In this document: one piece after another, positions 17,948 through 27,541 of the stretch
Position numbering within the stretch: position 1 is the first letter of the stretch
How the letters are laid out: every line of letters starts with the position of its first letter
NCBI RefSeq assembly: GCF_000021945.1
Contig: NC_011831.1
Location: 434,001-498,000 of the forward strand
DNA from: Chloroflexus aggregans DSM 9485
GTDB taxonomy: Bacteria; Chloroflexota; Chloroflexia; Chloroflexales; Chloroflexaceae
Length of the DNA stretch: 64,000 bases
Reading direction: 5' to 3'
The notes under the pieces: model-generated
The model's database searches: none
What the model was told of the DNA's origin: nothing
The model's input: only the letters and a program-made list of their open reading frames with translations
Translations under genes and position numbers: made by a program

Positions 17948-19861
17948 TCACCCAATCCGCAAACTCACTTCCCGCAAACTCTCAGGTTTACCGACGACGG
18001 TAATCTCATCGCCCCAGCGCAAGCGTGTGTAGCCGTGCGGAACAATCGCCTGACCGTCCCGACTAATCTCGAGCAAGAGGACGTCGGCGGGCAAACGTAA
18101 ATCGCGCACCAGCCGCCCGTCGACATCACGATTGGTGACGGTCATCTGCACCACATCGTAAACCGGGTCGGTGTGCAACAACAGCGACAGCGATTGCGGT
18201 GCGCGCACGGCTTGCTCGAGCAGATTCACCATCGCAGTAGCCGGATCGACGATGATCGCACCCAACTCGCGAAACTCTTCACGCAGGTCTTGCCGGTTCA
18301 ACCGCACAATCAGCCGCGGCACTCCAAATTTCTCGAGTGCGATTTGGCAGGCACGCAGATTGTCTTCATCATTTGACAACAATGCTACTACAGCATCGGT
18401 CGAGTGGTCAATCAGGCTACGCAACGTTTCTAGACTGACTTCCGGGATGTGACGTTCATCAACATCTTCGGCGGCCAATCGGCGCACGTGATCGAGGTCG
18501 GTATCGGCGACACGCACTCGCCAACCGCGCGAACTCAGTTGGCGGGCCAGCGCGATCGATTGCTGTTCAATCCCAAGGATCAGTACATCACGCACATCTT
18601 CGCGAATACCCGGTTCGGGCAAGTTGGCCTCTCCCAACCGTTGCAACGCAAACCGTAACGTCAACGGACCGGCAATCTCATTGAGCACAATCACCGCAAT
18701 AATCAACGTGGCAAAGGCTTCACCTAATCCCGGCAACAGGAGCGACGCCTCGCGGGCCAGACCGAGCGCGATCCCGGCTTGGGTGATGAGGCCCAGCCAG
18801 AGCAAGCGCCGAAACCGAACCGGTTCACCGGCGAGCCACAAACCGAGATTACTCCCCAGCCCAAGGGCCAGTGCCCGCACCACAAACAACACAGCCGCGA
18901 AGATTAGCGCTGTGAGTAAAATATCGAGCTTTAGACCAAGACCGGTGATGGTGAAAAACGCCACATACACGACCGGGCCAATGTCGTGCAACAATTCGGC
19001 AAACTCATCACGGTAAGGCGAGAAATTGGTGATCAGAAAACCACCGATTAACGCAACCAGTAACGGTTCGATCACCAGCTTGATCGGCCAGTTCGCTGCG
19101 GAAAAGACTTTCAACCACGCCGCACCGGCAAAGATGGCATAACCAAGGGCGATGATCAGCGCCAGTTTCAGCCAGCGCGACCAACGCTGACCTAACACCT
19201 GTTGTAATAACCAACCGGTAGCGCCCCCCAGCACCCCTGACAGTACCAGATCGAGGAGCAAGAGAGCCAGAAACACCAAATTCACGCCACGCTGCTCGAC
19301 CAACGCTACTGCAAACGACGAACTAATGGCAAAGATGACGATAATCGCAACGTCCATCGCAATCGTTATCCCCAAGATCAAGCGCGTTGCCGGACCACGG
19401 GCACGCAGCTCTTTAATCACTGCGATGGTCGAGGGTGGCGATAGGGCTAGTAGGATCGTCCCACCTAACAGTGCGACGGCAATTTTGTCACCGATAGTCA
19501 AACCTTGGGTAAACGGGATCAGATCAAGCAGCCAGAAAAGCGATCCTCCGATCAAGCTCAGAGCAACCACGATGATCAACCCGAGTGACCACAAGATCGA
19601 CCGCAAGCGATTGAGCAAATCCTTGTAAAACAACTCGCTCCCGGCCACAAACGCGATCACCGCCAGCGCGATTTGGTCGATAAACCGTAGCGAATCGCCG
19701 ATATTCGAGGGTAACAGTTGCAAACCGAATGAACCGACCAACACACCGGTAAAGAGATAACCGGTGATATACGGTAAGCGCAGGCGTGAAAACCATTCAC
19801 CGATCCGATGCGAAGCCAAACAGATAACAGCAAAACCGGCGAGATAGAGTAACGCTTGCAA
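17948..19861 (-). CDS. monovalent cation:proton antiporter (CPA2) with TrkA domains
   Basis: A 637-residue membrane protein of the KefB/KefC class. About 12 membrane segments occupy residues 1-385, with the CPA2 landmarks LPYITGYLFTGVLVG and ALLGGTILLALSPPSTIAVI. A TrkA-N (RCK) domain follows at about 415-540 and TrkA-C at 550-637. The RCK nucleotide loop, normally GxGxxG, reads ILGIEQQSIAL, so nucleotide gating may be altered. The start taken is TTG at 19861, with AGGAGG 8 bases upstream; an ATG at 19915 would add 18 residues not seen in the family. It exchanges K+ or Na+ for H+ in pH or osmotic control. Confidence 0.87.
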   Translation of the reverse strand: MQALLYLAGFAVICLASHRIGEWFSRLRLPYITGYLFTGVLVGSFGLQLLPSNIGDSLRFIDQIALAVIAFVAGSELFYKDLLNRLRSILWSLGLIIVVALSLIGGSLFWLLDLIPFTQGLTIGDKIAVALLGGTILLALSPPSTIAVIKELRARGPATRLILGITIAMDVAIIVIFAISSSFAVALVEQRGVNLVFLALLLLDLVLSGVLGGATGWLLQQVLGQRWSRWLKLALIIALGYAIFAGAAWLKVFSAANWPIKLVIEPLLVALIGGFLITNFSPYRDEFAELLHDIGPVVYVAFFTITGLGLKLDILLTALIFAAVLFVVRALALGLGSNLGLWLAGEPVRFRRLLWLGLITQAGIALGLAREASLLLPGLGEAFATLIIAVIVLNEIAGPLTLRFALQRLGEANLPEPGIREDVRDVLILGIEQQSIALARQLSSRGWRVRVADTDLDHVRRLAAEDVDERHIPEVSLETLRSLIDHSTDAVVALLSNDEDNLRACQIALEKFGVPRLIVRLNRQDLREEFRELGAIIVDPATAMVNLLEQAVRAPQSLSLLLHTDPVYDVVQMTVTNRDVDGRLVRDLRLPADVLLLEISRDGQAIVPHGYTRLRWGDEITVVGKPESLREVSLRIG

Positions 19862-19915
19862 TAACTTCTCCTCCTGAGAGCAATGGAGGTGAACGAGACT
19901 ATCAGTCTCCTCCAC

Positions 19916-20518
19916 CTACTGCCACTGCACGACCAACTCGGCAAGACTACGGCGCGGTCGCCGTTTCGGCTCTTGGGCCAGATACCCAATTGGGATCAAG
20001 GCTTGTGGATGCAGGTCGTCGGCTATATGCAGTGCGGTACGCACGGCATCAGGGGCAAACAACGGCGCGCACATCCAACCGGCTGCTAAACCAAGTGCAA
20101 AAGCCGCCAAGAGCATATTCTGCACGGCACAACCCAGACTCTGGATCGCCATCGTCGTTTCGGCGGCCTGCCGTTCGGGATCGGGATAGGTATCGAGATC
20201 GTTCAGATACAGACAGGGAATGATAATGATCGGTGCATTCAGAACCCGTTCCCGCGAGCGTTGCAGACGTGCTTCAACGGTAGCCGGATCGTGACCATCG
20301 AGGGTCAGATGGTAACGCCATGCTGCCCCCATTGCAGCGGCCAATGCCTGCTTACGCTCAGCAGCCTCAACCACGACAAATCGCCACGGCTGACGACCGT
20401 GCGGCGACGGCGCCCAGCTCGCCGCGGTTAGAATCTGTTCAATCGCCGCTCGGGGCGGCGGATCGGGTCGGAATACGCGCACCGTGCGCCGGGTTTGAAC
20501 AAGCGTGAAGAAATCCAT
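19916..20518 (-). CDS. nitroreductase-family FMN enzyme, possible F420 maturation reductase
   Basis: A 200-residue nitroreductase-fold flavoprotein. The opening FFTLVQTRRTVRVFRPDPP and the segment ASWAPSPHGRQPWRFVVVE give the FMN-binding arginines and the SPHGRQPW motif. The same fold forms the C-terminal half of actinobacterial FbiB, which reduces dehydro-F420. Here it lies about 110 bases downstream of cofE on the same strand, the split version of FbiB. That role is inferred from context; a stand-alone nitroreductase is the alternative. The ATG at 20518 opens the domain; the longer reading to 20581 adds unrelated residues. Confidence 0.83.
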   Translation of the reverse strand: MDFFTLVQTRRTVRVFRPDPPPRAAIEQILTAASWAPSPHGRQPWRFVVVEAAERKQALAAAMGAAWRYHLTLDGHDPATVEARLQRSRERVLNAPIIIIPCLYLNDLDTYPDPERQAAETTMAIQSLGCAVQNMLLAAFALGLAAGWMCAPLFAPDAVRTALHIADDLHPQALIPIGYLAQEPKRRPRRSLAELVVQWQ

Positions 20519-20626
20519 AGATATATATGCAATGTGGATACAAATAAGCGAGGGTTGACAACAGCGGGCAGGGTCTGACAAGCTGTTAGTGAGACCCCTT
20601 CCCGACCTACTATCGCTTGAGACATC

Positions 20627-21382
20627 CTAACGGAACAGATCGAAGCGTGGATCACGGATCAATCGCCGAGCAGTAGCCGTCTCGCTGGGACGATAGGCAA
20701 AACCGCGAACCAGCGCCGCCGGCACACGATCAATCTTCCCCATCACCAACTCGGCGGCAGCGGCCAATTCATCGGCAACGGCGATCAGGGTGGCCTGCAT
20801 CGTATAGCCGTAGGGATCGGCAATACCGGCAAAATCGTGTAGTGGCTCCATACCGGCCACACCAATCGCCACATTGACCTGCCCCTCACGCCATGGCCGG
20901 CCAAAGGTGTCGGTGATAATCACCGCCGGCGCATAATCGTAGCGGGTAGCCAACGCGGTGCGCAACGCAGCAGCGCTGGCGTCAGGATCAACCGGCAGCA
21001 ACGCCAACCGCCTCCCGCCATCAACGTTCGACTCATCAACGCCGCTGTTGGCGCACACGAAGCCGTGGTGGGTTTCGGTAATGAGTACGCCGTTCGCCAT
21101 CTTGACGATCCGCTTACTCTCGCGCAAGACCACCTCTTGATAGTGAGCATCTTTCTTGGCGGAACGGGCAATCTGGTGTGCGAACGGCGACGGCTCAATC
21201 GTTGCCGGATCGACCAAACGACCTTCGGCCTTTGAGACGATCTTTTGGGTCACAACCAGCACATCACCGCTAAGCAAGCCACCAACGGCATCGATAGCGG
21301 TGGCGAGGATAGCCGCCAGATCATCACCCGGCCGCACCTCGCCGATACCACGAAGGGGTAGAATCCGGATTTCACCCTGCAT
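20627..21382 (-). CDS. cofE: coenzyme F420-0:L-glutamate ligase
   Basis: Adds glutamates to F420-0 with GTP (cytoplasmic). At 251 residues it matches stand-alone CofE. Diagnostic segments: the N-terminal LPLRGIGEVRPGDDL; GDVLVVTQKIVSKAEGR near 39-55; ANSGVDESNVDGG (metal and GTP contacts); and ITDTFGRPWREGQVNVAIGV near 156-175. The gene follows the MTA phosphorylase by 6 bases, and the nitroreductase comes after it, so an MTAP-cofE-nitroreductase operon is likely. Its presence implies that the organism makes or finishes F420. No cofC, cofD or F420-dependent oxidoreductase is seen in this window. Confidence 0.92.
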   Translation of the reverse strand: MQGEIRILPLRGIGEVRPGDDLAAILATAIDAVGGLLSGDVLVVTQKIVSKAEGRLVDPATIEPSPFAHQIARSAKKDAHYQEVVLRESKRIVKMANGVLITETHHGFVCANSGVDESNVDGGRRLALLPVDPDASAAALRTALATRYDYAPAVIITDTFGRPWREGQVNVAIGVAGMEPLHDFAGIADPYGYTMQATLIAVADELAAAAELVMGKIDRVPAALVRGFAYRPSETATARRLIRDPRFDLFR

Positions 21383-21388
21383 AATGCC

Positions 21389-22255
21389 TCACGACCAATA
21401 GCGGCCGGCAATCGGCGCTAACCGCTCTTTGACGGCAGGCGGAATGTAATCGGGATGGGTGACGATTGCATGACGCAACGCATCGTGGGCCGGACTGGTA
21501 AAGTTTTCATCGATCTGAGCCACGGCCAACCGCACGATTTGCTGGGAGAGGGCCACATTCGCACTCAGCACCTTGATCACCTGATCGGCGGTAACTGCAT
21601 CGTGTTCCGGGTGCCAGACATCGTAATCGGTAACCATCGCCAGGGTCGCATAAGCAATCTCGGCCTCGCGCGCCAACTTCGCTTCGGGCAGCGCCGTCAT
21701 ACCGATCAGGCTGTGGCCGCGCCGCCGATTCTCTTCACTCTCGGCCTTGGTCGAAAACTGCGGCCCCTCCATCACCACCAGCGTCCCCCCGTGATGAACC
21801 GTCGCCCCGGCGGCTTGAGCCGCGTGCAAGAGAATATTGCTCAGATTGGGGCAGAAGGGCCGGTCAAATGCCACATGAGCCACGACCCCACCTTCAAAGA
21901 AGGTGGCGGGACGGATGCCTTTAGTACGATCGAAAATCTGGTCGGGAATAACGGCGTGACCGGGAGCGTAGTCCTCACGCAGCGAACCGACCGCGCTGAC
22001 CGAGATCAGCGCCCGCACGCCCAACAGCTTAAAGGCATAGATATTGGCCCGCGCCGGCACTTCGCTCGGATTGAGGCGATGACCTCGCCCGTGCCGGGGC
22101 AAAAACGCTACCCGCCGGCCTTCCAACTCACCAATGACAAACGCATCGCTCGGATCGCCAAACGGCGTCGTGAGGCGCACCTCTTCCGGGTTTTTGAGAT
22201 CAGGCATTGCGTACAGCCCGCTGCCGCCGATCACACCGATCATTGCGCTGCTCAT
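21389..22255 (-). CDS. mtnP: S-methyl-5'-thioadenosine phosphorylase
   Basis: Cleaves MTA to adenine and methylthioribose-1-phosphate in methionine salvage. The 288 residues show IGVIGGSGLYAM at the N-terminus, FLPRHGRGHRLNPSEVPARA, the DRTKGIRPATFF loop, and VMEGPQFSTKAES near residue 173, all hallmarks of the MTAP branch of purine phosphorylases. A GGAGCACTGGCT ribosome-binding region precedes the ATG at 22255. It is the first gene of the minus-strand group with cofE and the nitroreductase. A purine nucleoside phosphorylase of the same family is the alternative, judged less likely. Confidence 0.9.
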   Translation of the reverse strand: MSSAMIGVIGGSGLYAMPDLKNPEEVRLTTPFGDPSDAFVIGELEGRRVAFLPRHGRGHRLNPSEVPARANIYAFKLLGVRALISVSAVGSLREDYAPGHAVIPDQIFDRTKGIRPATFFEGGVVAHVAFDRPFCPNLSNILLHAAQAAGATVHHGGTLVVMEGPQFSTKAESEENRRRGHSLIGMTALPEAKLAREAEIAYATLAMVTDYDVWHPEHDAVTADQVIKVLSANVALSQQIVRLAVAQIDENFTSPAHDALRHAIVTHPDYIPPAVKERLAPIAGRYWS

Positions 22256-22561
22256 AGCCAGTGCTCCTTTGTTCAGAAGACTACGCCGCTATGCAGTATA
22301 CCGTAGGTAGGGGAGAATAGGCAAAGAGAACGACTTATCCGGCAAGCCGTTGCATACCTTGACGAGGTCGTTTGGAGAGGCAGTCCATCGGCGTTATCCA
22401 CGCGATACGATGGAAGTCATCATCTGGGAGTATAACCACGTTCAGAGGCCACCCCAGAAGGTTCTTCACAGCACGGTTACCATCGTAGCGTGAACCGAAA
22501 CCTGATCACTGCACCATTCCCGCTATGCTGGTATAATACACCACACCATCGTTCGGTCTGA
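22256..22561. promoter_or_regulatory. divergent intergenic region with two promoters
   Basis: Between mtnP (minus) and the large regulator (plus). For mtnP, TTGCCT (22324-22319), an 18-base spacer and TATACT (22300-22295) on the minus strand. For the regulator, an extended -10, TGG-TATAAT, at 22529-22537, with a weak CTGCAC 17 bases upstream. The plus-strand start of transcription near 22544 leaves only about 18 bases before the ATG at 22562, and there is no Shine-Dalgarno sequence. I see no gene here. Confidence 0.5.
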
Positions 22562-25500
22562 ATGACTACCGCTATGGCGCGTGAAAAGACAGTGTTGTTA
22601 CCTGCGAAAGTCGCACCACCGCGACCACACCGCTACCGACTGGTCCGTCCGGCGGTGACGGCGCGACTCCGCGAGGCGTTTGATTACCGGGTAACCCTGG
22701 TACAGGCCGGGGCCGGCTATAGCAAAACGACAGCACTGGCCGAGTTAGCGACAAGCATGGCGCCGGTGTGTTGGTATACCATCGGCGAAGATGATCGTGA
22801 TCCGGTCACATTTCTTACCTACTTGACGGCAGCATGTGCGCCGGTGCTGCCGCAAGGTGTTCCCGACGTACTGGCGATGCTGCATGCCCGGCCCGCCGAC
22901 CGCACGGTATGGACGCACGTGCTCGACGAGTTGCTGAATGCGCTGGCCGGTGTTCCACCCAAACCCACCCTTCTTATTCTCGATGACTACCATTTTGTCA
23001 CCGTTTCTGCGGAGATTCGAGCCTTAACCGAACGGTTAATTACCTATGCACCGCCGTGGTTCAGTTTGTTGATCGCCACCCGTTACCCGATTGTCAGCGG
23101 CGAGTTGGTACGCTGGCGTGCGCGCGGTGAGGTGCTCGAATTAAACCGCGAAGCTTTGGCCTTTACCCGCGACGAAATAGCTGCGCTCTTCACCGAGGTT
23201 TTTGGCATCGTGCTGAGCGACACCGACATCGATCTACTCAGTCACCAGACCGAAGGATGGCCCATCGCACTGCAACTGGTCTGGCAGGGACTACGTAGTA
23301 GGCAGGTGCGGAGCGTGGCCGAGGTATTGGCAGACAGCCCAACGTCTTTGGCGGCACTGTTTGACTTTTTGGCGTCGGATGTACTGGCTCGACAGCCACC
23401 AGAGATTGCTGCCTTCTTACGGGACACAGCCCCGTTGCGGGTCTTAACAGCGGCAGCGTGTGACGCGGTACGACAAGCCCATGATAGTTCCGAGCTACTC
23501 GCTCAGGTGCGTGATCGCGATCTCTTTATCGTCGAGCTAGGCGACGAGCACTACCGCTATCATCACCTCTTCCACGACTTTTTGCGTCAGCAGATTCGGC
23601 ACGACCCCGATATAGCGGAGCGACACCGCCGAGCAGCGCGGCATTATACCGCTATCGGTGCTGCAGAAGAAGCGATCCATCATTGGTTTGCCGCCGGTGA
23701 AGGCAGCATCGCCGCCGATGCGATTGAAAGCGCCGGCGAAGAGGTGTTGCGCAATGGCCGGCTTGACACGTTAGCCGATTGGATTGACGCCCTCCCGGCT
23801 GAGATCATCGCCGCGCGGCCCCGGCTGCAATGCTACCTCGGTGATCTGTATCGGTTACGCGCTCGCTTTGATGAAGCACGGCGCTGGTACGTCCAAGCCG
23901 AAGCGACGAGTCGGCAGCGCGGTGATCGGGCGGAATTGGCCCGCGCCTTATACGGACTGGCGCAGGTTTATATCGATCAAGTGCAGCCATCCCAAGCCGA
24001 GAGTGTGCTGCAAGAGGCGCTACGGGTGAGCGAAGGGCTAGAAGATCATCTGGCCCGCGCCCGCGTACTGGAGTTGCTGGCCGAAAACAAGCTGAATATG
24101 GGCCAGCCGGCTGAAGCGGAAGCCTTGCAGCACCAGGCTCAACAGTTGCGTGCGGCCAGCCCTGCCGCCGATTTACTGAGCGCACGGGTTAAGCTGCGTA
24201 CCGGCCAGCTTGCCGCAGCACGTGCCTTACTACAGGCGTGGCGCGATCATGAACGAATTGTGACGGCACGCGGTGTAACTCCGGCCCCACGCGGGCACCG
24301 TGAAGCAGTGTTGGTACTGGCATTGATCGCCGCATTTGAGGGCGATCCTGAACAAGCCTTGGCCTTTGCTACCGAAGGGGTGCAGGTCGGGTTTGAACGT
24401 AACTCTCAGTTCATCACCTCGGTCGCATATGCGCGAATTGGTCATGCGTGGTTGTTAAAGAGTGCAACCGAGGGCATCGCAGCACGAGCGCACGCGCTCG
24501 ATTATTACCGGCAAGCCTTAGCCGAAGGTATGGCATTGGGAGTAGAACGCTTGCGGGTAGAACCACTCTGGGGGATGACCCGTCTCTACGGCCTGGCCGG
24601 AGATCTGGCCGCTGCCGAGAGCGCTGCCGCCGATGGCCAAGCGTTTTGCCGCTGGGCCGGTGATCTCTGGTTGGGCGCAATGATCCAGATTCAACGTGGG
24701 GTGAGTCATTTGCTGGTCGGTGAGGTGGAGCGGGCGCTAGAGCTGTTGGTGACGGCACGTGCCGATTTACGCGCTTGTAGCGACCGATTTGGTCAGGCAG
24801 TAACAGCGCTCTGGCTGGCGTTGGGGTATCACGAGTTGCGACAAGAGGTAGCAGCAATCGCTGCAATCGTCGAGGCCCTTGAGTTAAGTGCAACGCATGG
24901 CTACGACTATCTGTTTACACGACCTACGTTTCTTGGCTTGATCGATCCACGCCGAGCATTGCCGATCTTGTTAGCGGCACGTTCGCGTGGTCATCATCGC
25001 GAATACATCGATCGGTTATTATCGATCCTTGGCCTACGCGGCCTCGACGTACATCCCGGCTACCAGTTACGGGTCCAGACGCTCGGTGGCTTTCGCGTGT
25101 GGCGTGGCGATCACGAGATCGAGGCGCGCGAATGGCAGCGCGACAAAGCCCGCCAACTCTTTCAAGCCCTAATTATCCATCGCGACCGGTGGTTGCAACG
25201 TGACGAATTGGTCGAAATGCTGTGGCCACACCTTGCGCCAGAGACGGCCATCCGCGATTTTAAAGTGGCGCTCAGCACGCTTTACCGCGTCTTAGAGCCG
25301 ATCCGCACCGATGCCCCCTCGGCGTTCATTGTGCGTGATGGCAGTGCGTACCGCCTGCGTCCAAACGCCGACCTCTGGCTCGACTGTGCCGAGTTTCGTA
25401 CCGGTTGCACGACCGGTCTCCGTCTCCTCGATCACGGGCGCATCGCTGAAGGCATCCACCACCTGCACACTGCGCTCCAATTGTACCAGGGTGATTTCTT

Positions 25501-25855
25501 ACCCGACACCCTCTACGAAAGTTGGGCCATGACCGAACGGGAACGATTACGCACTATGTTCGTGCGTAGCGCAGACCGTCTGGCCCAGTTTCTGGCCGAG
25601 CAAGGTCGCGACGACGACCTGATTGCGCTATCCGAACGTATTCTCGTCTCCGATCCGTGCTGGGAACGGGCCTACCGCTTTCTGATGCTGGCCTACGCTC
25701 GGCGCGGGAACCGCGCCACGGCCCTGCGGATGTTCCAACGTTGCCGTGAAACGCTCGCCCGTGAGCTAGACGTCGAACCGGCGCCGGAGACCATCGCCTT
25801 TGCCGAGCGACTCCGTCACGGGGATCCTATCCTTCCCCCTGTTACCGATTTGTAA
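22562..25855 (+). CDS. MalT-like ATPase / SARP-type (BTAD) transcriptional activator
   Basis: A 1,097-residue regulator. A MalT/STAND-type ATPase (about residues 20-350) carries Walker B TLLILDDYH (~140); the Walker A region reads VQAGAGYSKTTALAEL, with Ser where the invariant Gly before Lys is normally found. A TPR-like helical region spans about 370-830. The C-terminus is a winged-helix DNA-binding domain (839-930, VQTLGGFRVWRGDHEIEARE) plus a BTAD helical domain (945-1090, with LDCAEFRTGC and GDFLPDTLYESW). It lies 96 bases upstream of the acyl-CoA operon on the same strand and is the obvious candidate regulator for it. Start ATG at 22562; an ATG at 22574 is equally possible. No Shine-Dalgarno sequence. 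Confidence 0.88.
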   Translation: MTTAMAREKTVLLPAKVAPPRPHRYRLVRPAVTARLREAFDYRVTLVQAGAGYSKTTALAELATSMAPVCWYTIGEDDRDPVTFLTYLTAACAPVLPQGVPDVLAMLHARPADRTVWTHVLDELLNALAGVPPKPTLLILDDYHFVTVSAEIRALTERLITYAPPWFSLLIATRYPIVSGELVRWRARGEVLELNREALAFTRDEIAALFTEVFGIVLSDTDIDLLSHQTEGWPIALQLVWQGLRSRQVRSVAEVLADSPTSLAALFDFLASDVLARQPPEIAAFLRDTAPLRVLTAAACDAVRQAHDSSELLAQVRDRDLFIVELGDEHYRYHHLFHDFLRQQIRHDPDIAERHRRAARHYTAIGAAEEAIHHWFAAGEGSIAADAIESAGEEVLRNGRLDTLADWIDALPAEIIAARPRLQCYLGDLYRLRARFDEARRWYVQAEATSRQRGDRAELARALYGLAQVYIDQVQPSQAESVLQEALRVSEGLEDHLARARVLELLAENKLNMGQPAEAEALQHQAQQLRAASPAADLLSARVKLRTGQLAAARALLQAWRDHERIVTARGVTPAPRGHREAVLVLALIAAFEGDPEQALAFATEGVQVGFERNSQFITSVAYARIGHAWLLKSATEGIAARAHALDYYRQALAEGMALGVERLRVEPLWGMTRLYGLAGDLAAAESAAADGQAFCRWAGDLWLGAMIQIQRGVSHLLVGEVERALELLVTARADLRACSDRFGQAVTALWLALGYHELRQEVAAIAAIVEALELSATHGYDYLFTRPTFLGLIDPRRALPILLAARSRGHHREYIDRLLSILGLRGLDVHPGYQLRVQTLGGFRVWRGDHEIEAREWQRDKARQLFQALIIHRDRWLQRDELVEMLWPHLAPETAIRDFKVALSTLYRVLEPIRTDAPSAFIVRDGSAYRLRPNADLWLDCAEFRTGCTTGLRLLDHGRIAEGIHHLHTALQLYQGDFLPDTLYESWAMTERERLRTMFVRSADRLAQFLAEQGRDDDLIALSERILVSDPCWERAYRFLMLAYARRGNRATALRMFQRCRETLARELDVEPAPETIAFAERLRHGDPILPPVTDL

Positions 25856-25951
25856 CCGCCGCGCAACCCCCTTCTGCTACCCTCAACCACAAATCCCCGG
25901 CTACAAGTTGCGCATCTGCGCATATCGCGGCGGCGACGCCGCACGGAACAC

Positions 25952-27493
25952 ATGGACGTGATGAACCTTGGCGACTGGCTGGGCCGACGCGCACTGTTGT
26001 CACCACAGACGGTGGCGTTGTTCGATGCCCAACACGACATGCGCCCAATCACTTACGGCGAGTGGAATGCAACGGCGAATCGCACGGCGCACTTGTTACG
26101 AGCTTTAGGCGTCGAACGTGGTGATCGGGTAGCCACACTGGCTCAAAATTGTGTCGATCTCCTCGATCTCTGGTTTGCTTGCGGCAAAATTGGCGCCATC
26201 TTGCAACCACTCAACTGGCGACTGACCCCCACCGAGTTAAGCGACCTGATCGCCGACGGTGAGCCACGTGTCTTAGCCTACGGCCCTGAATACACCGCAA
26301 CCACCCTTCTACTACGAGAACGGGCCACTTCCGTCACCCATTGGCTCGCCATCGACGGTGCTGCACCGGCGCTTCCGCACGATCCGGTCATAACCCAGCG
26401 TGATGCGTTTCCCGCTACCTATACCCCGGTTGAATTGAGCTGGGATGACCCGTGGGTCATTTGCTACACCGGCGGCAGCACCGGTACGCCGAAGGGTGCT
26501 ATTCTCACCCATCGCAGCATTGCCGCTAATGCCGTCAATACGGTGATGAGTTGGGGACTACGACCCGACGATGTCGCTATTCTCAACGCACCGCTCTTCC
26601 ACACCGGCGGCTTGAACGTCTTCACCGCACCACTCGTCCAAATCGGTGGAGCCTCGATTGTTTGCCGCAGCTTCAACGTCGATCAGGTCTTCGATCTGAT
26701 CGATCACGGCCCGGCCACCCTCTTCTTTGGCGTACCGACGATGTTTATCGCTATGCAACAGCACCCACGCTGGCCGACGGTTGATTTTCGTCGTATGCGG
26801 ATCGTGATCAGCGGTGGCGCCCCTTGTCCCGAACCGGTCTTCCACACCTTCTGGGAGCGCGGAATCGACTTTAAGACCGGCTACGGTCTGACCGAAGCCG
26901 GCCCCAACACCTTTTGGCTACCACCGGAGCTGGTGCGCGTCAAGCCGGGTGCGGTCGGCTACCCGCTGATGTTCATTGACCTGCGGGTCGTCGCGGCTGA
27001 TGGCCGGCTCTGTGGTCCCGACGAGATCGGCGAATTACAGATTCGCGGCCCACACGTCTGTGCCGGCTATTGGCGACGCCCGGCCGAGACGGCGGCAGCT
27101 TTCGTCGATGGTTGGCTGCGCACCGGCGATCTGGCCAGCTTTGACACCGATGGATGTTATCGCATCGTTGGTCGGCTGAAAGACGTAATCATCTCCGGCG
27201 GTGAAAATATCTATCCTGCCGAAGTTGAGAGCGTCTTAGCCGGGCACCCGGCCGTCGCCGAAGTGGCACTGGTTGGCATGCCCGACCCGCACTGGGGCGA
27301 AGTGGGGTGGGCGGCAGTCGTGGTGCGCCCCGACAGCGACTTCTCTGACCAAGACCTGCTCGCGTTTGCCGGCACGCGACTGGCCCGCTACAAGCTGCCG
27401 AAACGGATTGTCATCCTTCCTGAATTACCCAAAACCGGAGCCGGCAAGATTGACAAACAAGGGTTGAAGCGGATGTTTCAACAAGGGATATAA
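25952..27493 (+). CDS. acyl-CoA synthetase (AMP-binding, class I adenylate-forming)
   Basis: Activates a carboxylic acid to its CoA thioester with ATP. The 513 residues include the P-loop CYTGGSTGTPKGAI (~172), the A5 motif FKTGYGLTEAGP (~312), WLRTGDLASFDTDG (~388), the hinge GRLKDVIISGGENIYP (~405) and the A10 lysine motif PKTGAGKIDKQ at the C-terminus. Length and motifs fit the medium/long-chain or aromatic FadD-like group; the substrate is not determinable. It is the first gene of a tightly packed operon with two hydrolases, hotdog proteins and a crotonase, probably for uptake and degradation of an unusual acid. Confidence 0.92.
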   Translation: MDVMNLGDWLGRRALLSPQTVALFDAQHDMRPITYGEWNATANRTAHLLRALGVERGDRVATLAQNCVDLLDLWFACGKIGAILQPLNWRLTPTELSDLIADGEPRVLAYGPEYTATTLLLRERATSVTHWLAIDGAAPALPHDPVITQRDAFPATYTPVELSWDDPWVICYTGGSTGTPKGAILTHRSIAANAVNTVMSWGLRPDDVAILNAPLFHTGGLNVFTAPLVQIGGASIVCRSFNVDQVFDLIDHGPATLFFGVPTMFIAMQQHPRWPTVDFRRMRIVISGGAPCPEPVFHTFWERGIDFKTGYGLTEAGPNTFWLPPELVRVKPGAVGYPLMFIDLRVVAADGRLCGPDEIGELQIRGPHVCAGYWRRPAETAAAFVDGWLRTGDLASFDTDGCYRIVGRLKDVIISGGENIYPAEVESVLAGHPAVAEVALVGMPDPHWGEVGWAAVVVRPDSDFSDQDLLAFAGTRLARYKLPKRIVILPELPKTGAGKIDKQGLKRMFQQGI

Positions 27494-27541
27494 CGACTTG
27501 CATTACGCGATTGGCAGCGGTTGCATGGAACGGAGCACAAT

